Shown here: piece after piece, positions 40,326-49,815 of the stretch
Layout of the letters: each line of letters starts with the position of its first letter
Numbering within the stretch: the first letter of the stretch is position 1
DNA from: Gammaproteobacteria bacterium UBA7310
GTDB taxonomy: Bacteria; Pseudomonadota; Gammaproteobacteria; Pseudomonadales; Ketobacteraceae
Direction of reading: 5' to 3'
Assembly: GCA_002471665.1 (NCBI GenBank)
Contig: DKQK01000069.1
Coordinates: 1-49,836 of the forward strand
Length of the DNA stretch: 49,836 nucleotides
Program-made: the position numbers and the translations under genes
The notes under the pieces: generated by a model
Told to the model about the DNA's origin: nothing
Database searches by the model: none
Seen by the model: only the letters and a program-made list of their open reading frames with translations

Positions 40326-42206
40326 ATGGCCACTATGAAGCCCAGATACCGAAAGCAAATAAGGCCACTGTGGGTCATTTTTGCCAGCCTGCTGTGGGTG
40401 ACCATTCCCGCCGTGGCCACCGCCGACGTTACCGTCGCCCATGCCATCAGTCTCTATGGGCAACCCAAGTACCCGCAAGGTTTTCAGCACTTTGATTACG
40501 TCAATCCCAATGCGCCCAAAGGTGGCCGGATCACACTGCCCGCGTTAGGCAGCTTTGACACACTGAACCCCTATGTACTGAAGGGAATCAGCCCCTCCTC
40601 TTTCGCCGGCCTGTATGGTATCAGCGAGCTCAGTGAACCCCTCATGGTGGGTACCAGCTATTACCTGGAGTCCGGCGACGAGCCCCAGACAGCCTATTGC
40701 CTGATATGTGAATGGGTGGAGTATCCGCCTGACCACAGTTGGATCATCTTTCAGATCAACCCCAAAGCCCGTTTCCATAACGGCACCCGGATCACCGCCA
40801 ATGATGTGGCCTTCAGCTACCAGCTGCTCACGTCAGATCAGGCACACCCTGCCTTTCACAACAATCTATTAGCAGTTGAGAAGGTTGAGGTGCTCTCGCC
40901 CCAGCGGGTTCGATTCCGCTTTAAAGGGCCCTCTGAGCGTTCCAACCTGCTCCGTGTGGGTGAATTGCCCGTCATGTCGGAAGCCCACTGGAAACAACAC
41001 CCATTTGGTGAATCGTCTGGAACCCCGCAGCCCCTGAGTGGTCCTTACACAGTGAAAGATTTTGTTTTGGGCAATTACATCACCCTGCAACGGGTCGATG
41101 ATTTTTGGGCTAAAGAGCACCCGGTATACCAGGGTATGTTTAATTTTGACGAAGTGCGATACGACTTTTACCGGGATCGAACGGTGGCCTTCGAGGCCTT
41201 CAAATCAGGAGCGGCTGATTTTTGGATGGAGAACGTTTCCAAGAACTGGGCTACTGCCTATGACTTTCCGGATGTGAAGAACGGCACCATCCAAAAAGTT
41301 GAACTGCCCCACTCCATTCCATCGGGTACCCAGGCATTTTTCATCAACATGCGTCGGGCCAAATTCCAGGATGTGCGGGTTCGCAAGGCGCTCTCCCTCA
41401 TGTTCGACTTCCAATGGACCAATAAGAATATCTTTAGTGGCGCCTACACCCGAAATCAGACCCATTTTCCCAATTCGGTGATGGCTGCGCGCGGCCTGCC
41501 CTCCCCAAGGGAGCGGGACCTGCTCGAGCCTTTCCGACAACAATTGCCGACGGAATTGTTTACTGAAGAGTTTTCCTACCCCGTGTATGATGAACCGGGC
41601 AAACTGCGTAAAAATATGAAATTAGCCATGCAGTTGCTCCGGTCAGCTGGTTGGGAGTATCAGAATCAGCGCTTGATCAACAGCCAAAACGGTCAGCATT
41701 TTCAATTTGAGATACTGATCAATAGCCCCTCATTTCAGCGGGTATTGCTGCCGTACTCCAAAAACCTGGCCAAAATTGGCATCGAAACTTCGGTCAGAAT
41801 TGTCGACCGCGCACAGTATAAAGTGAGGCTCGATGATTTCGACTTCGACATGACTGTTTTCGTACTACCGCAGTCGGCCTCACCCGGTCAGGAACAACGG
41901 CTTTATTTTCACAGCAGCCAGGCGAACGTGAGAGGCTCAAAAAACCTCTCGGGTATCCAGGATCCCGTGGTGGATGCCATGATTCAGCATATCACCTCCG
42001 CCAACACTCATGCAGATCTGGTGGCGGCGGTCAGAGCCATGGATAGAGTTCTTTTATGGAACTACTACTCAATACCACACTGGCATCTGGGGTATCATCG
42101 ATTGGCTTACAAGAATATTTTTTCCAAACCCCGGAACCCGGCCGATATGTCACTGGCCTTCCAGACCTGGTGGGTGCGTGATACCAAAAATTCAGTAAAT
42201 CGTTAA
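40326..42206 (+). CDS. Periplasmic oligopeptide-binding protein, YejA-like (first copy)
   Basis: A protein of about 626 residues of the family 5 extracellular solute-binding proteins (SBP_bac_5, DppA/OppA/YejA). A signal peptide with a basic start (MKPRYRKQIRPLW) and a hydrophobic core ends near AVATA. The mature start DVTVAHAISLYGQPKYPQGF and the PNAPKGGRITLPALGSFDTL segment are typical of YejA. It is a paralogue of the next gene: both contain the YDFYRDRTV/VDYYRDQTV-type block and the SADxRxAL-like RVRKALSLMFDFQWTN. Start is uncertain (ATG 40293, 40326 or 40335; none has a clear ribosome site). Delivers peptides to YejBEF by inference. Confidence 0.88.
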   Translation: MATMKPRYRKQIRPLWVIFASLLWVTIPAVATADVTVAHAISLYGQPKYPQGFQHFDYVNPNAPKGGRITLPALGSFDTLNPYVLKGISPSSFAGLYGISELSEPLMVGTSYYLESGDEPQTAYCLICEWVEYPPDHSWIIFQINPKARFHNGTRITANDVAFSYQLLTSDQAHPAFHNNLLAVEKVEVLSPQRVRFRFKGPSERSNLLRVGELPVMSEAHWKQHPFGESSGTPQPLSGPYTVKDFVLGNYITLQRVDDFWAKEHPVYQGMFNFDEVRYDFYRDRTVAFEAFKSGAADFWMENVSKNWATAYDFPDVKNGTIQKVELPHSIPSGTQAFFINMRRAKFQDVRVRKALSLMFDFQWTNKNIFSGAYTRNQTHFPNSVMAARGLPSPRERDLLEPFRQQLPTELFTEEFSYPVYDEPGKLRKNMKLAMQLLRSAGWEYQNQRLINSQNGQHFQFEILINSPSFQRVLLPYSKNLAKIGIETSVRIVDRAQYKVRLDDFDFDMTVFVLPQSASPGQEQRLYFHSSQANVRGSKNLSGIQDPVVDAMIQHITSANTHADLVAAVRAMDRVLLWNYYSIPHWHLGYHRLAYKNIFSKPRNPADMSLAFQTWWVRDTKNSVNR

Positions 42207-42219
42207 GGAAAGCGCATTG

Positions 42220-44031
42220 ATGCTTGAACTCAAAAAACTTGTCACAATGGCCGTTATGGCAGCCTTATCGACGGTGTCGCTCGCCAACGACATCATCTCA
42301 AGTCATGGCATTGCCATGCACGGTGACATGAAGTATGCCAAAGATTTTAGCCATTTCGAGTATACCAATCCCGAGGCTCCGAAAGGCGGCACGGCCACGC
42401 TGGCTGTGGCCGGCACTTTCGATTCCTTTAATCCGGACATCGTCAAGGGGGATGCCAGCGCTTATGTGGCATTAACCTACGATACCCTTATGGTGCAGGC
42501 GCGGGATGAGCCGTTCACCGTCTACGGGCTGGTGGCCGAATCGGTTGAATATCCGGAAGATCGATCCTGGATTATATTCCACATCAATCCGGCTGCCCGC
42601 TTCCATGACGGCCATCCCATTACGGCCGAAGACGTGGTGTTCACCTTTAATACCCTGGTGGAAAAAGGCTCACCCTTTTATAGTGCCTATTATGCAGACG
42701 TGGTAAAAGTGGAAGCGCTGGATACCCAACGTGTGAAGTTCACCGCCCGTGACGGCAAAAATCGTGAGCTACCCCTGGTGCTGGGGCAATTGAAAGTTCT
42801 GCCCAAACACTTTTGGGAGAACCGGGACTTTGGCGAAGCCAATCTTGACCTACCATTGGGTAGTGGCCCTTACCGTATAAAATCGTTCGAAACCGGCAAG
42901 ACAATCGTACTGCAGCGTGTTGCCGATTACTGGGCAAAAGATCTCCCGGTACAGAAAGGTATGTATAACTTCGATACTCTTCATGTGGATTACTACCGTG
43001 ATCAAACCGTTATGCTTGAGGCGTTCAAAAGCGGTCGCTATGACTACCGCGAAGAAAATCAGTCAAAACGCTGGGCCACTGAATACGATGGTGACAAGTT
43101 CCAGAGCGGCGAGATTATCAAAAAGGAAATAGTGCACCAGAACCCAACCGGAATGCAGGCGTTTGTCATGAATACTCGCCGTGATCTGTTCAAAGATCCA
43201 CGAGTACGAAAAGCATTGGACTTGGCCTTCGATTTTGAGTGGACCAACAAACAACTTTTTTACGGGGCCTACAATCGCACAGAAAGTTATTTTTCCAATT
43301 CTGAGCTGGCTGCCACCGGCCTTCCATCGGAGGCGGAGCTGGCCTTGCTCGCCCCCTACCGCGAAGACATCCCTGAAGCGGTATTCACAAAAGTCTATTC
43401 TTCACCCACAACCGATGGCAGCGGCAATAATCGCAAGAATATTCGCGCTGCCATCAAGTTGTTAAAAGACGCCGGCTGGACCTTTCGCGGAACAGATCTG
43501 GTGCATGCCGAAAGCGGTCAGCCGTTTCGATTTGAGATACTGCTCTACAGTAAAGATTTCGAACGCATTGTGTTGCCCTACGTCAAAAACCTTAAAAAAC
43601 TGGGTATTGAAGCCAGCGCGCGACTCGTGGATTCAACCAACTATATTCGCATCGTTCGTGACTTCGAATTTGACATGATCATCGGCAGTTTTGGGCAGTC
43701 CAACTCACCTGGCAATGAGCAGCGGGACTACTGGTTTTCCAAATTTGCCGATCATAAAGGAAGCCGTAATCTGATCGGAGTTAAAGATCCCGTGGTTGAC
43801 GTTTTAATAGAAGAGATCATCAGCGCGCAAACACGGGACGATCTGGTGGCAGCCTGTCGAGCCCTGGATCGGGTCCTACTCTGGAGTCATTACGTGGTAC
43901 CGCAGTGGCATATCAACAAACACCGCCTGGCCTATTGGAATAAGTTTGAGCAACCCGCAATTGCTCCCATCTACGGGGATGTGGGATTCTACACCTGGTG
44001 GGCCAAGCAACCAAAAGCGAGTGATCAGTAG
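42220..44031 (+). CDS. yejA: Periplasmic oligopeptide-binding protein, YejA-like (second copy)
   Basis: A 603-residue SBP_bac_5 protein, the same length as E. coli YejA (about 604). A signal peptide (about 1-23) ends VSLAND, and the mature protein begins ISSHGIAMHGDMKYAKDFSH. It has the family signature PEAPKGGTATLAVAG and, further on, DPRVRKALDLAFDFEWTNKQ. The ATG at 42220 has AAGGAAA about 7 bases upstream. It starts 14 bases after the first copy and ends 5 bases before yejB. Binds oligopeptides; E. coli YejA also takes microcin C-type peptide-nucleotides. Confidence 0.9.
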   Translation: MLELKKLVTMAVMAALSTVSLANDIISSHGIAMHGDMKYAKDFSHFEYTNPEAPKGGTATLAVAGTFDSFNPDIVKGDASAYVALTYDTLMVQARDEPFTVYGLVAESVEYPEDRSWIIFHINPAARFHDGHPITAEDVVFTFNTLVEKGSPFYSAYYADVVKVEALDTQRVKFTARDGKNRELPLVLGQLKVLPKHFWENRDFGEANLDLPLGSGPYRIKSFETGKTIVLQRVADYWAKDLPVQKGMYNFDTLHVDYYRDQTVMLEAFKSGRYDYREENQSKRWATEYDGDKFQSGEIIKKEIVHQNPTGMQAFVMNTRRDLFKDPRVRKALDLAFDFEWTNKQLFYGAYNRTESYFSNSELAATGLPSEAELALLAPYREDIPEAVFTKVYSSPTTDGSGNNRKNIRAAIKLLKDAGWTFRGTDLVHAESGQPFRFEILLYSKDFERIVLPYVKNLKKLGIEASARLVDSTNYIRIVRDFEFDMIIGSFGQSNSPGNEQRDYWFSKFADHKGSRNLIGVKDPVVDVLIEEIISAQTRDDLVAACRALDRVLLWSHYVVPQWHINKHRLAYWNKFEQPAIAPIYGDVGFYTWWAKQPKASDQ

Positions 44032-44036
44032 TCCTT

Positions 44037-45122
44037 ATGCTGGCGTATATAATTCGCAGATTGCTGCTGATTGTGCCCACCCTGTTGGGAATTCTAACCT
44101 TGAACTTCGTTATCATTCAGGCGGCACCCGGCGGTCCGGTTGAACAAATGATTGCACAACTGGAGGGCATTGAGGGCGGGGCTGCCTCCCGTATCGGCGG
44201 TGGAGCCCAAAGCGAAGTTCGTACCAATACCGGCAGCAATTCCAACTACCGGGGCTCCCAGGGCCTTGATCCGGAATTAATCGAAAAAATTGAAAAGATG
44301 TATGGGTTTGATAAGCCGGCCTGGGAGCGCTTTCTTATCATGGTGAAAAATTACTTTACCCTGGATTTCGGTGACAGTTTTTTTCGCGACAAAAGTGTCA
44401 TAGAACTGATCAAGGAAAAAATGCCGGTGTCCATTTCCCTGGGATTCTGGTCTACCTTGATCGTGTACCTCATATCGATCCCGCTGGGCATCCGTAAAGC
44501 GATAAAACACGGGGAGAGTTTCGATATCTGGACCAGTTCCGTGGTTATCATAGGTAACGCAATCCCCTCTTTTCTGTTCGCTATTTTTCTAATCGTGGTC
44601 TTTGCCGGCGGCAGTTATTTTAACGTCTTTCCGCTGCGGGGTTTAACGTCACCCAATTTTGAAGAACTGACGTTGGCCGGAAAAATCCTGGATTATTTCT
44701 GGCACCTTGCCTTGCCCATTACCGCATTGGTCATAGGCAGTTTTGCAACACTGACAATGCTGACCAAAAACTCTTTCCTGGATGAAATAGGCAAACAGTA
44801 TGTGGTCACTGCGAGAGCCAAAGGTTTGACGGAAACACAAGTGCTGTATGGTCACGTTTTTCGTAACGCCATGTTGATCATTATTGCCGGTATACCTGCA
44901 GCACTGGTATCCATTTTTTTCACTGGCGCATTTCTCATTGAAGTCATATTCTCACTGGATGGGTTGGGTTTACTCGGTTTTGAATCCATCCTTTCCCGTG
45001 ACTACCCTGTGATTTTTGGCACGCTTTTCATCTTTACACTGATCTCATTGATCGTGGGGCTAATCAGTGATGTGACCTACACGCTGGTTGATCCCAGAAT
45101 TGATTTTGAATCCAGGGGATAG
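44037..45122 (+). CDS. yejB: Peptide ABC transporter permease YejB
   Basis: A 361-residue inner membrane permease with six predicted helices. The N-terminus LAYIIRRLLLIVPTLLGIL and QAAPGGPVEQMIA match E. coli YejB closely. The long periplasmic loop (about residues 45-80) has the YejB-specific NSNYRGSQGLDPELIEKI, and the cytoplasmic EAA loop reads VTARAKGLTETQVLYGHVF. It ends YTLVDPRIDFES, again the YejB C-terminus. With YejE it forms the translocation pore. Confidence 0.95.
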   Translation: MLAYIIRRLLLIVPTLLGILTLNFVIIQAAPGGPVEQMIAQLEGIEGGAASRIGGGAQSEVRTNTGSNSNYRGSQGLDPELIEKIEKMYGFDKPAWERFLIMVKNYFTLDFGDSFFRDKSVIELIKEKMPVSISLGFWSTLIVYLISIPLGIRKAIKHGESFDIWTSSVVIIGNAIPSFLFAIFLIVVFAGGSYFNVFPLRGLTSPNFEELTLAGKILDYFWHLALPITALVIGSFATLTMLTKNSFLDEIGKQYVVTARAKGLTETQVLYGHVFRNAMLIIIAGIPAALVSIFFTGAFLIEVIFSLDGLGLLGFESILSRDYPVIFGTLFIFTLISLIVGLISDVTYTLVDPRIDFESRG

Positions 45123-45127
45123 CTGCA

Positions 45128-46150
45128 TTGTTTAATTTAACCCCTATAAACCAGCGACGTTTCCAACGGTTCAAATCCAACAAGCGAGGGTGGCTATCGC
45201 TTTGGCTCTTTCTGTTGTTGTTTTTTGTCACGCTGTTTGCAGAGCTGATTGCCAATGACAAACCCTTGCTGATCAATTACAAAGGACAGTATTACTTTCC
45301 TATCGTTAAAACCTATTCAGAGTTGGAATTTGGCGGCGATCTGCCTACCGAAGCCGATTATCGTGACGAGTTTGTGGTGGATCTGATCACCGAACACGGC
45401 TGGATGGTTTACCCACCTGTTCGCTTTAGCTATGACACCATAAATTATGATTTATCGACTCCGGCACCCTCTCCTCCGGATCGTGCAAACCTGCTGGGCA
45501 CAGATGATCAAGGCAGGGATGTATTGGCTCGGTTGATTTATGGCTTCAGAATTTCCGTGTTATTCGGTTTGGCACTGACTATTTTCAGCTCTGTCGCTGG
45601 AATAGCGGTAGGCGCAGTACAGGGATACTACGGCGGTAAAACCGACCTCTTCGGCCAGCGCTTTATTGAGATCTGGTCCTCCCTGCCCACGCTGTTTCTA
45701 CTCATTATCCTATCCAGCATCGTTAAACCCAACTTCTGGTGGTTACTGGGCATCATGTTGTTGTTCAGTTGGATGTCGTTGGTTCCGGTTGTGAGGGCGG
45801 AGTTCCTGCGCGGCCGCAACCTGGAATACGTAAAGGCGGCTAAAGCATTGGGGTTGAACGATATCGGCATCATGTACAAGCACATTCTGCCGAATGCCAT
45901 GGTTGCAACCATCACCTTTATGCCTTTTATTTTAACCGGCTCCATTACCACATTGACTGCACTGGATTTTCTCGGGTTCGGATTACCTCCTGGTTCCCCT
46001 TCACTGGGCGAACTGGTGTCGCAGGGGAAATCCAATTTACAGGCACCCTGGTTGGGAATCAGCGCATTCTTTGTGCTGAGTATCATGCTCACCCTGCTGG
46101 TTTTTATCGGTGAAGCGTTTCGAGACGCATTTGACCCCCGTGCACATTAA
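45128..46150 (+). CDS. yejE: Peptide ABC transporter permease YejE
   Basis: A 340-residue inner membrane permease; length matches E. coli YejE. It starts at a TTG (45128) with AGGGGAT seven bases upstream, and the start sequence LTPINQRRFQRFKSNKRGW aligns with the YejE N-terminus, so the rare start is credible. Features are a first helix, a long periplasmic segment with RANLLGTDDQGRDVLARLIYG, and the EAA loop VKAAKALGLNDIGIMYKHI. Partner of YejB; the two permease genes are 5 bases apart. Confidence 0.95.
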   Translation: MFNLTPINQRRFQRFKSNKRGWLSLWLFLLLFFVTLFAELIANDKPLLINYKGQYYFPIVKTYSELEFGGDLPTEADYRDEFVVDLITEHGWMVYPPVRFSYDTINYDLSTPAPSPPDRANLLGTDDQGRDVLARLIYGFRISVLFGLALTIFSSVAGIAVGAVQGYYGGKTDLFGQRFIEIWSSLPTLFLLIILSSIVKPNFWWLLGIMLLFSWMSLVPVVRAEFLRGRNLEYVKAAKALGLNDIGIMYKHILPNAMVATITFMPFILTGSITTLTALDFLGFGLPPGSPSLGELVSQGKSNLQAPWLGISAFFVLSIMLTLLVFIGEAFRDAFDPRAH

Positions 46151-46162
46151 CAGGATTGGAAA

Positions 46163-47761
46163 ATGACAAGCGACACCATACTCAGTGTACAGTCGTTATC
46201 AGTAGCCTTTCGGCAGGGTGAACAATCAAATCTTGCTGTCGATAACGTAAGCTTCGACCTTAAAAAGGGTGAAACCTTTGCCCTGGTTGGTGAAAGCGGT
46301 TCCGGTAAATCAGTTACCGCCATGGCCATTACCAAATTGCTGCCAGAATCCATCACCGAATACAGCTCGGGGAGCGTTATATTTGAAAATGAGAATCTGC
46401 TGGACAAAAGCGAATCTCAATTAAGGCAGATTCGAGGCAACCGGATCGGCATGATTTTTCAGGAGCCTTTGACAGCATTAAATCCTCTACACACCGTACA
46501 GAAACAGATCGGAGAGATTCTACGAATTCACCGGGGGCTCAACGGCAAGCCGGCAACAACAAGAATCATTGAGCTACTGGGTTTGGTGGGCATACCAGAC
46601 CCCGCAAGTCGATTGGGTGCCTACCCGCACCAACTGTCCGGTGGTCAACGTCAACGTGTGATGATCGCCATGGCATTGGCGAACGAACCGGATATTCTGA
46701 TCGCCGACGAACCTACCACCGCCCTGGATGTCACCATTCAGAAGCAGGTGCTTTTGCTGTTGCAGGAATTGCAACAGAAGCTGGGTATGACGGTACTGCT
46801 GATTACCCACGACCTGGGTGTAGTACGGCGCTATGCACACCGTGTGGGTGTAATGACCCGGGGTAAACTGGTAGAAGTGGCCGACTCAGAAGTTCTTTTT
46901 ACAAATCCACAGCATGCTTACACTAGGGCATTACTTGATGCCGAACCCAAAGGGTTACCGGTGAACGCCCGGCAGGACGTTACCGCGATCATGAAAGTGG
47001 ATTCGCTGAGGGTATGGTTTCCGGTAAAAAAAGGCGTGTTCAAACACACGGTGGGTTACATCAAAGCTGTGGACGATATCAGTTTTACCATCAAAAGAGG
47101 GCATACCCTTGGCATCGTCGGGGAAAGTGGCTCAGGTAAAACAACGCTGGTGCAGGCGCTTCTAAAACTCACTGGCAGCAGCGGTTCAATTCTGTTTAAC
47201 GATCAGGATCTGCAACCTTTGAATTCCACTGAGGTTCGCCCTTTGCGCAAAAAGATGCAAATTGTGTTTCAGGATCCTTTCAGCAGCCTATCTCCGCGGA
47301 TGAGCATAGAGGAAATCGTCGCGGAAGGTTTGGTCATTCACGATATCGGCACCGCTGCGGAACGGGCCGACAGAGTCAAGCAGGCGCTTGCCGAAGTGGG
47401 CCTGGACCCAGAGATGCGCCACCGTTTTCCCCATGAGTTTTCAGGTGGTCAACGGCAGCGAATAGCGGTGGCGCGAGCCCTTATTCTTGACCCTGAGCTC
47501 ATTGTGCTGGATGAGCCCACTTCCGCCCTTGATCGATCAATTCAGGCGCAACTCATGGATCTATTACGCTCCTTGCAGGACAAGCATGGGTTTTCCTATA
47601 TTTTCATCAGCCACGATTTAAAGGTCGTTAAGACCATAGCCCACGATGTTTTGGTGCTAAAAGAGGGCAAGGCTCTTGAGTATGGACCCGCGAAATCTGT
47701 ATTTGAGGCGCCGCAACACCCATATACAGTGGAACTGCTGGAGTCGGCGTTTGCCATATAG
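46163..47761 (+). CDS. yejF: Peptide ABC transporter ATP-binding protein YejF
   Basis: A 532-residue fused double ATPase. The first cassette has Walker A GESGSGKSVTA (about residues 42-52), signature LSGGQRQRVMIAMA and Walker B ILIADEPTTALDVT. The second has GESGSGKTTLVQ (about 322-333), FSGGQRQRIAVARA and LIVLDEPTSALDRS. Both sites look intact. It couples ATP hydrolysis to transport through YejBE. The stop codon lies inside the left end of the following terminator stem. Confidence 0.95.
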   Translation: MTSDTILSVQSLSVAFRQGEQSNLAVDNVSFDLKKGETFALVGESGSGKSVTAMAITKLLPESITEYSSGSVIFENENLLDKSESQLRQIRGNRIGMIFQEPLTALNPLHTVQKQIGEILRIHRGLNGKPATTRIIELLGLVGIPDPASRLGAYPHQLSGGQRQRVMIAMALANEPDILIADEPTTALDVTIQKQVLLLLQELQQKLGMTVLLITHDLGVVRRYAHRVGVMTRGKLVEVADSEVLFTNPQHAYTRALLDAEPKGLPVNARQDVTAIMKVDSLRVWFPVKKGVFKHTVGYIKAVDDISFTIKRGHTLGIVGESGSGKTTLVQALLKLTGSSGSILFNDQDLQPLNSTEVRPLRKKMQIVFQDPFSSLSPRMSIEEIVAEGLVIHDIGTAAERADRVKQALAEVGLDPEMRHRFPHEFSGGQRQRIAVARALILDPELIVLDEPTSALDRSIQAQLMDLLRSLQDKHGFSYIFISHDLKVVKTIAHDVLVLKEGKALEYGPAKSVFEAPQHPYTVELLESAFAI

Positions 47762-47788
47762 AAAAGCCGGCGTAGTGCCGGCTTTTCT
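47760..47788. terminator. Bidirectional terminator of the yej operon and ppiD
   Basis: AGAAAAGCCGGC (47760-47771) pairs perfectly with GCCGGCTTTTCT (47777-47788) around GTAGT: a 12-base stem that overlaps the yejF stop codon. A-tract and T-tract flanks allow it to work on both strands. Confidence 0.85.
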
Positions 47789-47809
47789 ATTCAGTCATAT
47801 CTGAGGTCA

Positions 47810-49699
47810 CTAGCGCATTTCTATCTCTGCGCTGTCTTTTAACGAAGCAACGTAATTATTGAAATCCTGATTTCCAAACTGCTGTGAAGCGGATGATTTC
47901 GCCTGCATAATTTCAGTTTCGCTTAGATCAAACTCACCTTCAATTACTTTATTCAGCACTACAATTTCCTGGTCCCCACTGGGAAGCGAAACCTTCTTCG
48001 CGCTGATGGTTGATTCCGTTGGCTTTGGCATCTCATAGGCTGTGGAAATTACGGAACGCGACACATCTCCACTCTGCCGTGTAATCTCGACGTTTTCCTT
48101 CCACTCCAGATCAAACTCCTCTGCAATTGCAGCAAGCTCTGAGCCGGCCTTCAGCTTCTCAACTATCTGTTCGGCTTTGTCCTGAGCGAGCTGACGCATT
48201 TTCTGTTGCAGCAACGCGGAACTGACCTGGGCACGCACCTCTTCCAGAGATTGGTCACGGGCCGGCTGATGCTCAGCCAGACGTAGTACTGCCACTTTAT
48301 TGTCCGGCAGCTCAACAACTTCACTGTTGTGACCTTCGTTCAACACCGTATCCGAGAAAGCTGCTGCGATAAAGTCACTGTCAGCCGCCACCCCGGATCC
48401 ACCACGGGCAGTGAAAAAGTCTGTGGTCTCAACAGGCGATTCGTAGTCTTCTGAAATAATCTGCAGATCACCTGATTCATAGGCTTTTCGGCTAATATCA
48501 TCGATTGCCACATCAAGCTTCTCCCGCGCCAGGTCCTGCTTTAACTCTGCTACCAGTTCCGCTTTCTTTTCATCGAAAGGCACTGCCTCGGGTTTTTCTA
48601 TTCCGGTTAACTTGATGAGGTGGTAACCGAACTCAGTCTTCACGATATCTGACGTATCACCTTCTGACTGGAGTGCAAACAGAGCATCTTCGAAGGCACC
48701 GTCGTAAAGGCCCCGACCGGCAAAATCCAAATCACCGCCTGCAGGGGCTGTTGCGATATCATCAGAGTATTCGTTTGCCAGTGCCTCGAATGACTCCCCG
48801 GCCTGCAATTTTTCCTGCACTTCGGTTATGCGTTCCAGCGCTTCCTGCTCTGAGCGATCATCATTAATCTCCACCAGAACATGAGATGCCCTGCGCCGTT
48901 CCTGGGCATCCAGTGACTTCACATATTCATCATAGGCAGACACAATGTCTGCCTCTTCCACCTTAATATCAGCAGCAAAGTCATCCAGACCTATAGTCAC
49001 GTAATGAACCATAACCTTTTCTTCCGTGCGATATTGCCGTTGATTGGCCTGATAATAGTCTTCGATTTCCTCTTCTGTTAACTCAATACTGTCTTTCAAC
49101 GGGGCCGCTTTTAACGTGGAGAAACTGACAACCCGTTTCTGGTCATTGAGCTTAACCACATGTTCCAATTCAGGCTTGGTAATGAAAGCGGTTTTGCCGA
49201 TCCCAGACTGCAATTGCTCCAATACCATGCTTTCCTGCACAGCATCAAAGAGCCGTGCCTTGCTGAAGTTGGCCTGCACCAGCAGAGTTTCCAATTTGTC
49301 GTTGGAGAATTCACCCGACTCATCCTGGAACTGGGGCAATGAGCGCACGTAGGATTTCACCAGATTGCTGGATACCGCCAGGCCTTCCTTCTCTGACGCC
49401 TGACGAATGAGTTCTTTCTGAATCAGGCCTTCCACGACGCGCGGACGCAACATGTCATCGGTCAGGAAAGAGTCATCAATGTTGCCGCCCATCTGTTGTT
49501 TCAGGTTACGACGTTGATTCTCAATGCCCCGATTCACTTCGATTTTGGATATTTCCACCCCATTGACTGTAAACGCCACATCCTGGCTGCCGCTGGAATT
49601 GAAAATGCCTTCTATTCCGAAGAATGCGAATGGCAGGATGAAGATGACAAGCAAAAGCTTACCCAACCATCCTTTCAGCAAATTACGAAACTGCTGCAT
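47810..49699 (-). CDS. ppiD: Periplasmic folding chaperone PpiD (SurA/PpiC-type)
   Basis: A 629-residue inner-membrane-anchored chaperone near the Sec translocon. One N-terminal transmembrane helix (about 13-33, LLLVIFILPFAFFGIEGIF) is followed by a SurA_N-like helical region, a parvulin domain (about 265-365: RRASHVLVEINDD, YSDDIATAPAGGDLDFAGRG and FGYHLIKLTG) and a second parvulin-like C-terminal part. Length matches E. coli PpiD (623). Whether the parvulin domain is catalytically active cannot be judged. Monocistronic; convergent with yejF. Confidence 0.93.
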   Translation of the reverse strand: MQQFRNLLKGWLGKLLLVIFILPFAFFGIEGIFNSSGSQDVAFTVNGVEISKIEVNRGIENQRRNLKQQMGGNIDDSFLTDDMLRPRVVEGLIQKELIRQASEKEGLAVSSNLVKSYVRSLPQFQDESGEFSNDKLETLLVQANFSKARLFDAVQESMVLEQLQSGIGKTAFITKPELEHVVKLNDQKRVVSFSTLKAAPLKDSIELTEEEIEDYYQANQRQYRTEEKVMVHYVTIGLDDFAADIKVEEADIVSAYDEYVKSLDAQERRRASHVLVEINDDRSEQEALERITEVQEKLQAGESFEALANEYSDDIATAPAGGDLDFAGRGLYDGAFEDALFALQSEGDTSDIVKTEFGYHLIKLTGIEKPEAVPFDEKKAELVAELKQDLAREKLDVAIDDISRKAYESGDLQIISEDYESPVETTDFFTARGGSGVAADSDFIAAAFSDTVLNEGHNSEVVELPDNKVAVLRLAEHQPARDQSLEEVRAQVSSALLQQKMRQLAQDKAEQIVEKLKAGSELAAIAEEFDLEWKENVEITRQSGDVSRSVISTAYEMPKPTESTISAKKVSLPSGDQEIVVLNKVIEGEFDLSETEIMQAKSSASQQFGNQDFNNYVASLKDSAEIEMR

Positions 49700-49737
49700 G
49701 ATCTTTTAGCTCCAAAAGGGGTTCCCTGAAAATAAAA

Positions 49738-49766
49738 AGAGAAGCGTATCATAGATGCGCTTCTCT
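49738..49766 (-). terminator. Terminator downstream of the tRNA-Asp gene
   Basis: AGAGAAGCG (49738-49746) pairs with CGCTTCTCT (49758-49766), and four more pairs extend the stem to a 3-base loop. On the minus strand it is followed by TTTTTATT. It ends transcription from the tRNA gene before ppiD. Confidence 0.85.
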
Positions 49767-49815
49767 TCAATCTTAACTTCAGGCAACAACCACAGAAAAA
49801 GGACTACTTTGATAA

